Shown: positions 1-8,739 of the stretch, piece by piece
How positions within the stretch are numbered: the stretch's first letter is position 1
How the letters are laid out: each line of letters starts with the position of its first letter
DNA from: Bacillus cereus
GTDB taxonomy: Bacteria > Bacillota > Bacilli > Bacillales > Bacillaceae_G
NCBI RefSeq assembly: GCF_025917685.1
Contig: NZ_CP089518.1
Location: forward strand, 2,481,001 to 2,545,000
DNA length: 64,000 nucleotides
Reading direction: 5' to 3'
Made by a program: the position numbers and the translations under genes
Notes under the pieces: model-generated
What the model saw: the letters and a program-made list of their open reading frames with translations, nothing else
The model's database searches: none
Told to the model about the DNA's origin: nothing

Positions 1-519
1 TTTTCGTATATCACGATTCGGATCTTGTAAGTAAGATTGTAGTTCAGTAATTGTTTTTTCTTCGCCATTCCATGACGCAGTCAAACTGCCCGTAATTTCG
101 AAATATTCGGTTACTAATTTGTCTTCTTTCACTTCTAAATCAATGTTCTTTTCACAAAATAATGTTTGTGCATTTTTTATTTTTTTATCTAGTATGCTAT
201 AAGTTTTTGGATCAAGTAGCATTCGAAATGGTGATTCTAAATATTTATTATCAAATGAATTTTGATAACGTTTCAAAAGAGGCCTTACATATTGTTGATC
301 AAATTCAAACGTATCTTTTATTTCTTTGTTATCTGTATTACATTGAAAAGCAATATAGTGTAATCTTAATTGTTCTTCGATTTTCCATATTAATTTCGAC
401 TGTATTTTTAGCCAATTTTCTAAATCTTCATCTGAAGAAATAGGCTTACTTAATAAAGTAGACAATTCGTTTTCTAGCTCATGTATATTACGGATATCGA
501 TCGTATTAGAGTTCTGCAT
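1..519 (-). CDS. M3 family oligoendopeptidase, N-terminal part (runs off window)
   Basis: Reading leftward from the ATG at 517-519 the frame stays open for 173 codons to the window edge, so the catalytic HExxH region lies outside. The start has a GAGGGG ribosome site. The translation (MQNSNTIDIRNIHELENEL at the start, ASWNGEEKTITELQSYLQD near the edge) resembles the N-terminal helical domain of PepF-like M3 metallopeptidases, which cleave short peptides in the cytoplasm. Family assignment is from recognition of the N-terminal pattern only; the zinc site cannot be seen. It lies just downstream of the EamA gene on the same strand. Confidence 0.7.
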   Translation of the reverse strand, partial: MQNSNTIDIRNIHELENELSTLLSKPISSDEDLENWLKIQSKLIWKIEEQLRLHYIAFQCNTDNKEIKDTFEFDQQYVRPLLKRYQNSFDNKYLESPFRMLLDPKTYSILDKKIKNAQTLFCEKNIDLEVKEDKLVTEYFEITGSLTASWNGEEKTITELQSYLQDPNRDIRK

Positions 520-536
520 TATTTACCCCTCACTTT

Positions 537-1475
537 TTATTTACTCAAGGAGGTATTCTTCTTTTTCGCTATGATTCCTTTTTTGCCTAGAAAATTTGTA
601 CCTATTACTCCAAGAACAATCATAAGTGTACCGACAATATGATAGTAGGCAATTTGCTCGTGTAAGAATACAACGCCTGCGATAATGGTAATAAGTGTAG
701 ATAAGTTGCTAAAAACACTTATTTTTGCTGCTTCAATATAAGATAATGAATAGTTTAATAACAATGCTGTCAGTAAGGAAGATAGTAATCCTAAATATAA
801 AATGGAGATAAGGAATATTCCATTTGTAAATGGCTTAAAGTATACAGTTATTGTACCTTTGTTCATATGGTCAATGATCGCGATGACATTAAAACTAATA
901 AAACCGATTGCTGTCATTGTGTATGTTAAATCCATTAGCTTGAATTTCTTTGTCATTTTTCGAGCTAATACATTGTAGCAAGCAGATGATAATGCCGATA
1001 ATAAAATGAGAATAACGCCGATGAAGTTCGTTTCATGAGCTCCTATACCATTCATGATAAATATATATATGACACCGACGACAGAAATAAATACAGATGT
1101 TTTTTGCCATGTATTCGTATACTCTTTTAAAAAATAGGAAGCGAGTATCATTGTAAATATAGGAATAGCTGCTTGTATAATTCCAGCTTCAGAAGAACTT
1201 GTATATACTAATCCAAATGCTTGGAAAGCAAAGAATAGTGCTGGATAAAATATTGCGAGTGGTAAAAGAGTAAGTATGTTTTTAAATGAAATATTTAACT
1301 TTACAAAACCGAAAATAACCGGAATGGTTGCTGCTATGAAGGCAACTGTAAAACGGTGAGCCAGAGTATCAAGAGGACTCGTAATGGTTAGTGCTAGTTT
1401 CACAAACATAAATGAAAATCCAATAATAAATGAATAGAGTAATGCTGATATATATGCTTTTGTTGTATTTTTCAT
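537..1475 (-). CDS. EamA/DMT family transporter
   Basis: A 312-residue, very hydrophobic protein with about ten membrane segments arranged as two EamA repeats, the usual length for drug/metabolite transporters. The second repeat shows the typical pattern of a conserved Glu (YIEAAKISVFSNL) and an ILGV-like end segment (LMIVLGVIGTNF). Substrate is unknown; such proteins usually export amino acids or metabolites. It is transcribed divergently from a MocR-type regulator at 1601, with palindromes between them, which suggests that the regulator controls it. The C-terminal tail is basic (KKGIIAKKKN), consistent with a cytoplasmic end. Confidence 0.85.
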   Translation of the reverse strand: MKNTTKAYISALLYSFIIGFSFMFVKLALTITSPLDTLAHRFTVAFIAATIPVIFGFVKLNISFKNILTLLPLAIFYPALFFAFQAFGLVYTSSSEAGIIQAAIPIFTMILASYFLKEYTNTWQKTSVFISVVGVIYIFIMNGIGAHETNFIGVILILLSALSSACYNVLARKMTKKFKLMDLTYTMTAIGFISFNVIAIIDHMNKGTITVYFKPFTNGIFLISILYLGLLSSLLTALLLNYSLSYIEAAKISVFSNLSTLITIIAGVVFLHEQIAYYHIVGTLMIVLGVIGTNFLGKKGIIAKKKNTSLSK

Positions 1476-1502
1476 AATTTCACCTCATAGTAGTTAATTT
1501 CT

Positions 1503-1514
1503 TACTGGCCAGTA
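1503..1514. promoter_or_regulatory. 12-bp palindrome TACTGGCCAGTA, candidate operator
   Basis: A perfect inverted repeat directly upstream of the EamA gene, in the divergent intergenic region shared with the MocR gene. Its position would suit an operator or promoter element for the exporter. Function is inferred from location and symmetry only. Confidence 0.35.
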
Positions 1515-1566
1515 TACGTACATAGTAATCCTTCTAATCTAGTGCTACAATGTGAACAAACATAAA

Positions 1567-1580
1567 TTGTACCGGTACAA
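1567..1580. promoter_or_regulatory. 14-bp palindrome TTGTACCGGTACAA, candidate operator
   Basis: A perfect inverted repeat 20 bp upstream of the MocR start codon. The 12-bp core TGTACCGGTACA recurs at 39942-39953 upstream of the arylamine N-acetyltransferase gene, so it may be the site of a regulator acting at both places. Which protein binds is not shown by the sequence. Confidence 0.4.
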
Positions 1581-1600
1581 AAAATATAGGAGGTGTAATG

Positions 1601-2971
1601 ATGTATAAGTATTTACATGTTTTGAACGATCTAGAAAGTATGATTCAAAATGGTGAGATAAAAGAAGGGAAGAAATTACCGTCTATACGTGCGCTTGTTA
1701 CACAATACGAATGTAATAAGGCGACAATTATACGGGCGCTTCACGAATTAGAAAAACGCCATATTATTTATTCTGTACCTCAAAGTGGATACTACGTTGT
1801 TAAAAAATCTGGAAGTTACGTAGAAAGTAACGAGATTATTGATTTCGCTTCTTCAGCACCAGATCCCGATGTTTTTCCATACTTGGATTTTCAGCATTGT
1901 ATTAATAAAGCGATTGATACATATAAGAATGATTTGTTTATATACGGAACACCGAAAGGATTACCATCCTTAATTTCGGTTGTTCAAAAACAATTAGCAA
2001 ACTATCAAGTTTTCACGAAGGAAGATAATATATTTATAACGTCAGGTGTGCAACAAGCACTTGCTATATTAACTTCTATACCATTTCCGAATGGACATGG
2101 CACAATTCTAATTGAACAACCGAGTTACCATTTATATATAGAATATGTAGAAACAAATAAGATCCCTGTAATCGGAATAAAGCGTACACATGAAGGGATA
2201 GATTTAAATGAACTAGAGAAGATATTCCGAACAGAAAAAATTAAATTCTTTTATACAATACCAAGGTTTCATCATCCACTTGGAACGTCGTATTCTAAAA
2301 AAGAGAGAGAAAAGATTATTAAACTTGCGAAGAAATATAATGTATTTATAGTGGAAGATGATTATTTAGCAGATTTAGAGACTGATTCAAAAGTAGATCC
2401 TTTTTACAGTCAAGATAATTGTAACCATGTTATATATTTGAAAAGTTACTCAAAGATTATTTTTCCAGGTTTACGAGTTGGAGTTGCAGTCATTCCACCA
2501 TCCATCGCAAATGATTTCCATAAATATAAAAAGATATTAGATATTGATAGTCCGATGATTTCTCAAGCTGCTTTAGAAATTTATATAAAGAGCGGAATGT
2601 TTGAACGCCATAAAAGTAAAATTAAATATTCATACTACAATAGATCAATAAAACTAGCAGAAATATTAGAAAAAATGCAAAATGAAAACCCATCTTTGTT
2701 TACATATAATAAGCAAAATACATTGGGAATACACACTTGTTTAGAAATGCAAAAAAACATAGTGACGGAAATACTTATAAAAAAATTAAGTGAAAATCAA
2801 ATAAGTATTGATTCTATTGATAGAAATTATTTAAATGATTTTCATAAAGAAAGGTTGTTGAAGTTAAACGTATCGAATGTAAAGGAAGATAAGATTGAAG
2901 AAGGTATTCGCAAAGTAATTGAGGAAGTAACACAATTGGGACGTCTAGATTTTCAATTTAAAAAAGAATAA
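1601..2971 (+). CDS. MocR-type (GntR/aminotransferase) transcription regulator
   Basis: About 456 residues: an N-terminal GntR winged helix (KLPSIRALVTQYECNKATI, residues ~25-45) fused to a fold-type I aminotransferase domain. The PLP-site pattern is visible: VEDDYLADL around residue 250 and the lysine motif YLKSYSKIIFPGLRVG around 285. This architecture is that of MocR/GabR regulators, which bind PLP and often control a divergent transporter or vitamin B6/amino-acid gene. Two adjacent ATGs exist (1598 and 1601); the second has the better 7-nt spacing from GGAGG. The divergent EamA gene is the likely target. The expected PxFxxPxG signature reads IPRFHHPLG, slightly unusual. Confidence 0.88.
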   Translation: MYKYLHVLNDLESMIQNGEIKEGKKLPSIRALVTQYECNKATIIRALHELEKRHIIYSVPQSGYYVVKKSGSYVESNEIIDFASSAPDPDVFPYLDFQHCINKAIDTYKNDLFIYGTPKGLPSLISVVQKQLANYQVFTKEDNIFITSGVQQALAILTSIPFPNGHGTILIEQPSYHLYIEYVETNKIPVIGIKRTHEGIDLNELEKIFRTEKIKFFYTIPRFHHPLGTSYSKKEREKIIKLAKKYNVFIVEDDYLADLETDSKVDPFYSQDNCNHVIYLKSYSKIIFPGLRVGVAVIPPSIANDFHKYKKILDIDSPMISQAALEIYIKSGMFERHKSKIKYSYYNRSIKLAEILEKMQNENPSLFTYNKQNTLGIHTCLEMQKNIVTEILIKKLSENQISIDSIDRNYLNDFHKERLLKLNVSNVKEDKIEEGIRKVIEEVTQLGRLDFQFKKE

Positions 2972-2991
2972 TACGTATAAGGAGGTTTGTT

Positions 2992-3348
2992 ATGAAACGA
3001 AAAATAATAGCCTTGTTTGTATGTATTACTATAGTTATTGCAGCACTTGTAATTATTGTAAATAATAAAGAAAGTGACAAATGTATAGCAGTTGCTATGT
3101 ATTCGAGAGGTGTTATAGTGGATCATAACAATGAACCTATATCTAATGTGAAAATTTATGAAGATTCCATTAAAAGTAAAGAGCGTGCTATTTCAAATCT
3201 ACAAGGTGAATTTGAAATTATCAATGGCGTGTGTGGTAAAATTACGTTACAATTTGTTACTCCTGATGGAGAAATCTATACGAAAAAATATGATAGTGAG
3301 CATATACCAAAAATAATTAAACTTAGTGATAAAAATGAAGGAGAATGA
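2992..3348 (+). CDS. Small membrane-anchored protein with carboxypeptidase-regulatory-like fold
   Basis: 118 residues after a strong AAGGAGG. One N-terminal hydrophobic segment (residues 5-25) works as an uncleaved anchor or signal peptide, followed by a short extracellular domain with the pattern GVIVDHNNEPISNVKIYED, then ISNLQGEFEI. This resembles the beta-sandwich repeats of CarboxypepD_reg/DUF2606-like proteins. It starts 20 bp after the MocR stop and ends one base before the next start, so it is co-transcribed with its neighbours. No specific function recognised. Confidence 0.65.
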   Translation: MKRKIIALFVCITIVIAALVIIVNNKESDKCIAVAMYSRGVIVDHNNEPISNVKIYEDSIKSKERAISNLQGEFEIINGVCGKITLQFVTPDGEIYTKKYDSEHIPKIIKLSDKNEGE

Positions 3349-3349
3349 T

Positions 3350-4228
3350 ATGAAACCATTACAGGGTAAAGTTGCGGTTGTGGCCGGAGCAACAAGAGGT
3401 GCTGGAAGAGGTATTGCGATGATGCTTGGAGAAGCCGGAGCAACTGTATATGTAACAGGAAGAAGTACAAAAGGGAATTTATCCTCGATGGGACGAACAG
3501 AAACGATTGATGAAACCGCAGAGCTTGTTACAAAGCAAGGTGGAAGAGGAATCGCAGTTCGTGTTGACCATACGGTAGAAGAAGATATTAAAGCATTATT
3601 TGCAAAAATTGAAGATGAACAAAACGGTCAGCTTGATATTTTAGTAAACGATGTTTGGGGTGGTGATCCTTTAACGGAATGGGAGAAACCTTTCTGGGAA
3701 CACAATCTACATAACGGATTATTAATGCAACAAAGAGCGGTTCATTCTCATATAATGACAAGTCATTACGGCGTACCATTAATGGTGAAAAATAAGAAGG
3801 GGCTTGTTATTGAAATTACAGATGGTGTCGACTATCAATACAGAGGAAATTTATACTATAGTTTAGCAAAAATCTCAACAATTCATTTAGCAGAAGCAAT
3901 GGCGAAAGATTTAGAACAACACAATATTACAGCAATTGCAGTTAGTCCAGGATTCCTTCGTTCAGAAGCGATGTTAGATATATTTGGTGTAACAGAGGAA
4001 AATTGGCGAGACGGAGTAAAACAAGATCCTCATTTTATAGCATCAGAAACTCCTTTCTTTGTTGGCAGAGCAATTGCGTCTTTAGCAAGCGATCCAACTG
4101 TTCATGAAAAAAATGGACGGGCGCTAAGTTCATGGGAATTAGGAAGGGAGTATGGATTTACAGATATGGATGGAAGAAGACCCGATTGGGGGAAATACTT
4201 CGAAGAGAATGTTTTAAATCAAAATTAA
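3350..4228 (+). CDS. SDR family NAD(P)-dependent oxidoreductase
   Basis: About 292 residues. The N-terminal dinucleotide fold shows GATRGAGRGIA (TGxxxGxG type), followed by NDVWGG in place of NNAG and the catalytic YYSLAK (YxxxK) around residue 165; the C-terminal half has the usual SPGFLRSEAM loop. The ATG at 3350 has AAGGAG seven bases upstream; an earlier in-frame ATG at 3326 lies within the previous gene and has no such site. Substrate is unknown. It appears translationally coupled to the small protein upstream and is closed by a terminator. Confidence 0.85.
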   Translation: MKPLQGKVAVVAGATRGAGRGIAMMLGEAGATVYVTGRSTKGNLSSMGRTETIDETAELVTKQGGRGIAVRVDHTVEEDIKALFAKIEDEQNGQLDILVNDVWGGDPLTEWEKPFWEHNLHNGLLMQQRAVHSHIMTSHYGVPLMVKNKKGLVIEITDGVDYQYRGNLYYSLAKISTIHLAEAMAKDLEQHNITAIAVSPGFLRSEAMLDIFGVTEENWRDGVKQDPHFIASETPFFVGRAIASLASDPTVHEKNGRALSSWELGREYGFTDMDGRRPDWGKYFEENVLNQN

Positions 4229-4236
4229 TATTTTTT

Positions 4237-4268
4237 AAGAGCACTCATTTGTAGGAGTGCTCTTTTTT
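4237..4268 (+). terminator. Rho-independent terminator after SDR gene
   Basis: The stem AAGAGCACTC / GAGTGCTCTT is followed by a T run, nine bases after the SDR stop codon. Confidence 0.85.
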
Positions 4269-4375
4269 ATTTAAGAATAAGTATTATAGATTTTCTACAA
4301 AAAAAGATGGTAAATAATTCCTGTTCGATGGTATCCTTTAAGTATAGTTTATATATATTATATGGGGGGAAGTAT

Positions 4376-4579
4376 ATGGCAGTTCTTGTAGTAGAAAATT
4401 TATATCAAATGTCTTTATTACTAATGCTTTTATGCTCATTTTTCTTTTATAGATATTTAAAGAATATAAAACGTGAGAGAAAGCTTACTCTTTTTGAATT
4501 TACGATGTATATTATTACTCTATTTACGATTTATACTTGGGCATTCACTTCTATTATTAAATTTTTGTCTAAATCATAA
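4376..4579 (+). CDS. Small membrane protein, unrecognised
   Basis: 67 residues from an ATG preceded by GGGGGGAA. Two hydrophobic segments (residues ~12-27 and ~43-63) are separated by a basic loop (KNIKRERK). An upstream in-frame ATG at 4307 would add an N-terminal stretch without a ribosome site. No family recognised. Confidence 0.5.
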   Translation: MAVLVVENLYQMSLLLMLLCSFFFYRYLKNIKRERKLTLFEFTMYIITLFTIYTWAFTSIIKFLSKS

Positions 4580-4615
4580 TTTACATTGAAACTCTCTATT
4601 ATAAAGTAGTTACTT

Positions 4616-4858
4616 TTACCTTCTAGGAATATAAATATAGTCTGTGTCTAAATCAATTACAATATCACTTAAAATATCTTTTAAATAAACTTTTGAAATG
4701 AGTTGATAGTTATTTCTAACGCAAAACAAGGCAACAATTTCGTTATAAGATAAATCATCGCGTTTTACGTTTTTATACTTTTTCTTTAAATCAGCAATAG
4801 AACAGTTACTTCCAATAACATACTCATTAATTTCATATCCATCAAATTCAATTATCAT
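4616..4858 (-). CDS. Hypothetical 80-residue protein
   Basis: Composition and hydrophobic patterning look protein-like (MIIEFDGYEINEYVIGSN at the start, DLDTDYIYIPRR at the end), but the ATG has no visible ribosome site, and a stop codon lies just upstream, so there is no alternative start. It could be a decayed or leaderless gene. No family recognised. Confidence 0.4.
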   Translation of the reverse strand: MIIEFDGYEINEYVIGSNCSIADLKKKYKNVKRDDLSYNEIVALFCVRNNYQLISKVYLKDILSDIVIDLDTDYIYIPRR

Positions 4859-4968
4859 GTGATCACTGTTGATTGCTAGTCAACGTTATAGCTTTAATTT
4901 TGGATGAATCTATTATACATTGTTTGAAGTTTAGTGAGAATATATTTTTGTAAAGTGAGAGGGTAGTA

Positions 4969-6045
4969 ATGGAACAATATAAGTTAGTTTTAGAAGGACC
5001 TAAACAATTAAATTGGCAAACTTGTGAAATTAAGTCTATACAGGATGATGAAATTATCATTAAAACAATTGCAGGAGCAATAAGTATTGGGGCAGAGTTA
5101 CCGCAGTATAAAGAATCGGACATTTCAGATGTTAATCCTGTATATCCGAGAGAAACTGGATATGAAAGTTATGGTGAAGTTATTCAAGTTGGTAATAAAG
5201 TAACAAATTTAAACGTAGGCGATAAAGTAGTTTCTTTTTATGGGCATCAAACGATAGGAATAGTTAAGGGACATAAAGTAATTCGAGTACCTAGTTATAT
5301 AAAGCCTAAAGTTGCCTTATTATCCATTCTGTCATGTGATGCTGCTAAAGGAGTATTAAAATTAAACCTACGACGGGATAAAGTGAAACTTTAATCAGTG
5401 GGGGGTTCTTTATTCCCACTGATTATTAGTTGAACCAATCGGGCTTTTACGGGCAGTGGATCCCCCACTTAACTTCTTTGATTTCGCTGGATTTTGAGGT
5501 AGGGGTCTTACTGCCCGTTAATGCGGGATAAAAAAGTACTAATAACTGGCATGGGGGTTATGGGTTTACTCACATGTTATTTCTTAAAATATTATGTAGG
5601 TGTTGATCATGTGGATGTTGTTGAACCTAATAGAAATAGAAGAGAATTGGCACAGAAATTTGGTGCAAAAAATATATATGATTCAGAAGAGCAAATAATA
5701 GAAACATATAGTTACGGTTTTGAATGTTCAGCTACAAATAGCGGATTTCGTACATTGCAAAAAGCCCTTAATAATAATGGTGTAATATGTATACTTTCTG
5801 ATGGTAATAAAGTTGAACTAACATTAATCGCCGACTTTTATCGGAAAGAATTGCAGATCATTGGGTCAAGTGACGGATATGATTATCAAAAACATGCAGA
5901 TTGGTTTTTTAGAAAAATAGAACAAACACCGTTTATAGAAGAAATTTTTCAACATGACATAAATTATACCGCACTCGTACAATGTTTTGAGGAATTGGGG
6001 CAAGGGATAATTAATCCTTTAAAAGTATACATTTCATATGAATAA
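4969..6045 (+). pseudogene. Zinc-type alcohol dehydrogenase (MDR) gene split by a bcr1-type repeat
   Basis: The left part (4969-5382, 138 codons) encodes the GroES-like domain of a medium-chain dehydrogenase: TGYESYGEVIQVGNKVTNL and NVGDKVVSFYGHQ. The right part (from 5533) encodes the Rossmann domain: KVLITGMGVMGLL, then DVVEPNRNRRELAQKFGA. Removing 5383-5532 joins them exactly in frame (RRDK + KVLITG) to give a 308-residue protein. As it stands, the left frame stops at 5392-5394 shortly after the junction, and the right half could only restart at an ATG made by the repeat (5521). The ancestral enzyme would be a short MDR without obvious zinc ligands, substrate unknown. Confidence 0.85.
5383..5527 (+). 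repeat. bcr1-type repeat element with ATAAA target duplication
   Basis: A 145-bp insertion flanked by ATAAA (5378-5382 and 5528-5532; TTTAT on the other strand). Its internal structure is GC-rich and folded: ATCAGTGGGG...CCCACTGAT near the left end, and ACGGGCAGT...ACTGCCCGT pairing across the right half (5448-5519). From memory this matches the B. cereus-group bcr1 repeat, which is about 155 bp, non-coding, non-autonomous and inserts at TTTAT. The identity rests on recall; the insertion itself is proven by the exact restoration of the host reading frame when it is removed. Confidence 0.8.
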
Positions 6046-6127
6046 TGAAAAAACTAACCAAATATTTGTCACATACCTTACATATGTTTCGTCTTAATTA
6101 TGATATTCAAAATGAGGAGGAACACAT

Positions 6128-6985
6128 ATGAAAATTTTTGTAGCAGGTGCAACGGGTGTAATAGGACGTTCTTTATTGCCAATGTTAATAAAAGAGGGGC
6201 ATACGGTGTGAGCAATGATTCGTAATGAATCGCAAGTAGAAGCAATAAAGAAAGTTGGTGCAATACCAGTAATAGCCGATGTATTTAATCGTCATGCTGT
6301 ATTTTCTGTATTAGAAGAAACAAATCTCGATGTAGTAATTCATCAATTAACATCATTGTCTACATGGGATTTTGAGGATAATGCATAAATTAGAATCGAA
6401 GGTACTCGTAATCTCGTTGACGCAGCTAAAAATGTAGGTGTAAAGAAAATAATTGCTCAAAGTATTTTGTGGGCATATGAACCAGGAGATACGCTTGCAT
6501 CAGAAACAGATCCTCTAGATTTTTCAGCTTCTATGCCTCGTCAAGTTACGATAAATGGTATTGTTAAATTAGAAGAAATAGTCTCTGAATTAACCGAAGT
6601 AGTTATACTTCGGTACGGTACGTTATATGGTCCAGGAACGTGGTATACGGAAAACGGAGTGATTGCGAATCAAGTTCGAAATAACGAAATTGTTGCGACC
6701 GATGGGATAAGCTCGTTTATACATGTCGAGGATGCAGCTAAGGCAGCAGTGTTAGCTCTTAATTGGCCCTCAGGTATAGTAAATGTAGTTGATGATTACC
6801 CAGCTACTAGTAAAGAGTGGTTACCGATATATGCAACTGCAATTGGGGCACCTAATCCTAAGATTCAAGCGTGGAAGAATAGCTGGGAGAGGGGTGCTTC
6901 AAATAATAAAGCACGTAAAGAGTATGGATGGATACCTTTATATCCTTCATGGTCTGAAGGGTTTAAAGATTTGATGAGTATGTGA
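6128..6985 (+). pseudogene. NAD-dependent epimerase/dehydratase, two in-frame stops
   Basis: From ATG 6128 (AGGAGG upstream) the frame reads MKIFVAGATGVIGRSLLP, a clear extended-SDR nucleotide site, but is broken by TGA at 6209-6211 and TAA at 6386-6388. No frameshift is needed; after each stop homology resumes (EGTRNLVDAAKNVGVKKII, then RYGTLYGPGTWY with the catalytic-region Tyr, then FIHVEDAAKAAVLAL). The frame ends at 6985. The last 172 codons are still open but lack the cofactor site, so the product should be inactive unless the stops are suppressed. Confidence 0.85.
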
Positions 6986-7048
6986 AACATCATAAAAATC
7001 TTTTTATGGGAATACTAGTAACATTCACAATTAAAGGATTGGACCGTA

Positions 7049-7546
7049 ATGAATATACTTTTTGAAAGCTTTATTTTAATCATCACTGGAATTATTTTTT
7101 TAAAATTGACAGGTAGTAAATCTGTTAGCCAAATGACGAGAGCTGAAATTATTATTGTTGTTTCTATAGGCCGTATTATTGTAGAACCTATATTAAGTAG
7201 GAAAGTAGTCCCATCTATTTTTACTGCGTTTATTTTTGCGAGTGTTTTACTTATCATTCATTTTTTTGAATTGAAATCACGAAAAATAGAAAAGTTTCTA
7301 AATGGAACTAGCATTATTGTTATAGAAAACGGGGAGATTTTAAAAAAGAATTTATTACGCGCAAAAATGTCAGAACAACAATTATTTATGCATCTGAGAG
7401 AAAAAGGTATACATGAAATCAAGAATTTACAACAAGCAACTGTAGAAACGAACGGACGTATTGGATACAAACTAACTACCACGGCTCAACCGATTACTTT
7501 GGAAATGTTAGAAAAGCTATTAGAGCAATACAATCTTAAAAAATAG
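7049..7546 (+). CDS. DUF421 domain membrane protein (YetF-like)
   Basis: 165 residues: three N-terminal hydrophobic segments (about 5-22, 33-48, 55-75), then a cytoplasmic alpha/beta domain with the DUF421 pattern IIENGEILKKNLLRAKMSEQ (here VIENGEILKKNLLRAKMS) and LREKGIHEIKNLQQATVETNG. This matches the YetF/YrbG/YcaP family found in many Bacillus genomes and linked to spore or envelope functions, with no defined activity. A terminator follows. Confidence 0.85.
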   Translation: MNILFESFILIITGIIFLKLTGSKSVSQMTRAEIIIVVSIGRIIVEPILSRKVVPSIFTAFIFASVLLIIHFFELKSRKIEKFLNGTSIIVIENGEILKKNLLRAKMSEQQLFMHLREKGIHEIKNLQQATVETNGRIGYKLTTTAQPITLEMLEKLLEQYNLKK

Positions 7547-7600
7547 TTGTAGACTGAAAAACGCTTTCTGTACATAAAGGTATTTTTCGCAAATATGTAA

Positions 7601-7630
7601 AAGTCCCTTCAGTAATTCTGAAGGGATTTT
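7601..7630 (+). terminator. Terminator after DUF421 gene
   Basis: Stem TCCCTTCAG / CTGAAGGGA followed by TTTT, 55 bases after the stop codon. Confidence 0.8.
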
Positions 7631-7650
7631 CGTGCTATCTACTGTATCTA

Positions 7651-7947
7651 TTAATTTAATTTGTGTCTATTAAGATTGGAAGGTATTATTTTTAACGGTC
7701 TCATCATATCATGGTCTTCATGCTCTAAGCGATGACAATGCCATACATAATCTCCAGAATAGGGTTCAAACTTCATTATGATTCGAACGGTTTGTTCACC
7801 TGCTACTAGCACGGTATCTTTTAAACCAAAATCAGCTGGGAGAGGCTCTAACAAGTTTCCATTCAAATCATGACGATCAAGAACTCGAAAAGTATGTGCT
7901 TGTATTTTACCTAGGGTGATAACGATCAATATTATGATTAACAACAT
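7651..7947 (-). pseudogene. C-terminal remnant of a CotA-type multicopper oxidase
   Basis: The last ~75 codons match the end of CotA-like laccases: FRVLDRHD, then PYSGDYVWHCHRLEHEDHD and MMRPLKI, i.e. the HCHxxxHExxxMM type-1/type-3 copper motif. The three N-terminal cupredoxin parts and the HPxHLHL motif are absent; the first ~20 codons are unrelated hydrophobic sequence without a ribosome site. A normal protein is about 500 residues, so this fragment cannot form a complete copper centre. It is a relic of a deleted oxidase gene. Confidence 0.8.
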
Positions 7948-7977
7948 TAAAATTCAAAAAATATATAGAATGAATAA

Positions 7978-8034
7978 TTGACAAAAAATGAGAATAGTAG
8001 TAACCTAACGTAAAACATACGCTACCGTATTTTA
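7978..8034 (+). promoter_or_regulatory. Promoter and operator of the TetR gene
   Basis: A TTGACA (7978-7983) and TAACCT (8001-8006) lie 17 bp apart. Just downstream, 8013-8034 contains ACATACGCTACCGTAT. This resembles, in reverse orientation, the 22-bp palindrome at 8687-8708 before the DUF3995 gene, so both are probably bound by the TetR protein encoded between them. The -10 match is weak. Confidence 0.6.
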
Positions 8035-8047
8035 TTGGAGAGATGAT

Positions 8048-8581
8048 ATGCAATTAACGAGGGAAGACTGGATAAAAGTAGGATTACAACAATTAGCTAA
8101 TGAAGGAATACATAAAGTTCGCATTGAAGCACTTGCTCGATTGCTAAAAATAAGCAAAGGAAGCTTCTATCACTATTTTCGTGACCATCAAGAACTTTTA
8201 GATTCTATGCTTGACTTTTGGGAAGTTCATGCAACAAAGCTGATTGTTCAAAGTATGGAGCAACAGGATTCCTCTTTAGAACAGCTATTACAGATTAGTT
8301 TTAATCGAGATAAAAAAATTGAGAATGGTATTTATGCTTGGGCTAAATATGATCCTGTTGTGGCAACACGTTTAGTAGATATAGAAGAACAAAGAATTTC
8401 TTGTGTTGCAAAATTGTATCAAAAAATGGGCATAGACGAAACTGAATCAATTGCTCGAGCGAGACTTGCCTATTTAACGTATGTAGGTTGGATGACAAGG
8501 TTTGAAGCAAATCCTAATTTTGATATTGATAAAATGGTTGAGCTTTTAACTTCTTTCAGCGGGTGTACAAACATCGACTGA
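8048..8581 (+). CDS. TetR/AcrR family transcriptional regulator
   Basis: 177 residues. The N-terminal helix-turn-helix is typical: IHKVRIEALARLLKISKGSFYHYFRD (residues ~20-45, quoted in two parts: VRIEALARLLKISKG, SFYHYFRD). The C-terminal helical domain would bind an unknown ligand. A similar palindrome occurs before this gene and before the DUF3995 gene downstream, implying autorepression and control of that membrane protein. ATG 8048 has GGAGAG upstream. Confidence 0.88.
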   Translation: MQLTREDWIKVGLQQLANEGIHKVRIEALARLLKISKGSFYHYFRDHQELLDSMLDFWEVHATKLIVQSMEQQDSSLEQLLQISFNRDKKIENGIYAWAKYDPVVATRLVDIEEQRISCVAKLYQKMGIDETESIARARLAYLTYVGWMTRFEANPNFDIDKMVELLTSFSGCTNID

Positions 8582-8602
8582 AAGAAGTAAAGCCTCCGAA
8601 CG

Positions 8603-8624
8603 CAATTATGCTAAGGCATAATTG
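8603..8624 (+). terminator. Hairpin after TetR gene
   Basis: Perfect stem CAATTATGC / GCATAATTG with a 4-base loop 20 bp after the stop; no T run follows, so termination would be weak. Confidence 0.4.
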
Positions 8625-8686
8625 ATTATTCGATAATTAATGTCCCTAATATGGTTATAAAACCTGAAGGGACAAAATTTTTACTG

Positions 8687-8708
8687 TAACATACGGTAGT
8701 GTATGTTA
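8687..8708. promoter_or_regulatory. TetR-type operator before DUF3995 gene
   Basis: Perfect inverted repeat TAACATAC-N6-GTATGTTA, 31 bp upstream of the ATG of the DUF3995 gene. The reverse complement closely resembles the site upstream of the adjacent tetR gene (8013-8034). Confidence 0.65.
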
Positions 8709-8739
8709 TTTTTGAAGTTACGACATTGGGGGCAAATAA

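Noticed and set aside
162..443. 93-codon plus-strand frame
   Set aside because: It lies wholly opposite the M3 peptidase frame, which has better coding character and a ribosome site; no start signal of its own.
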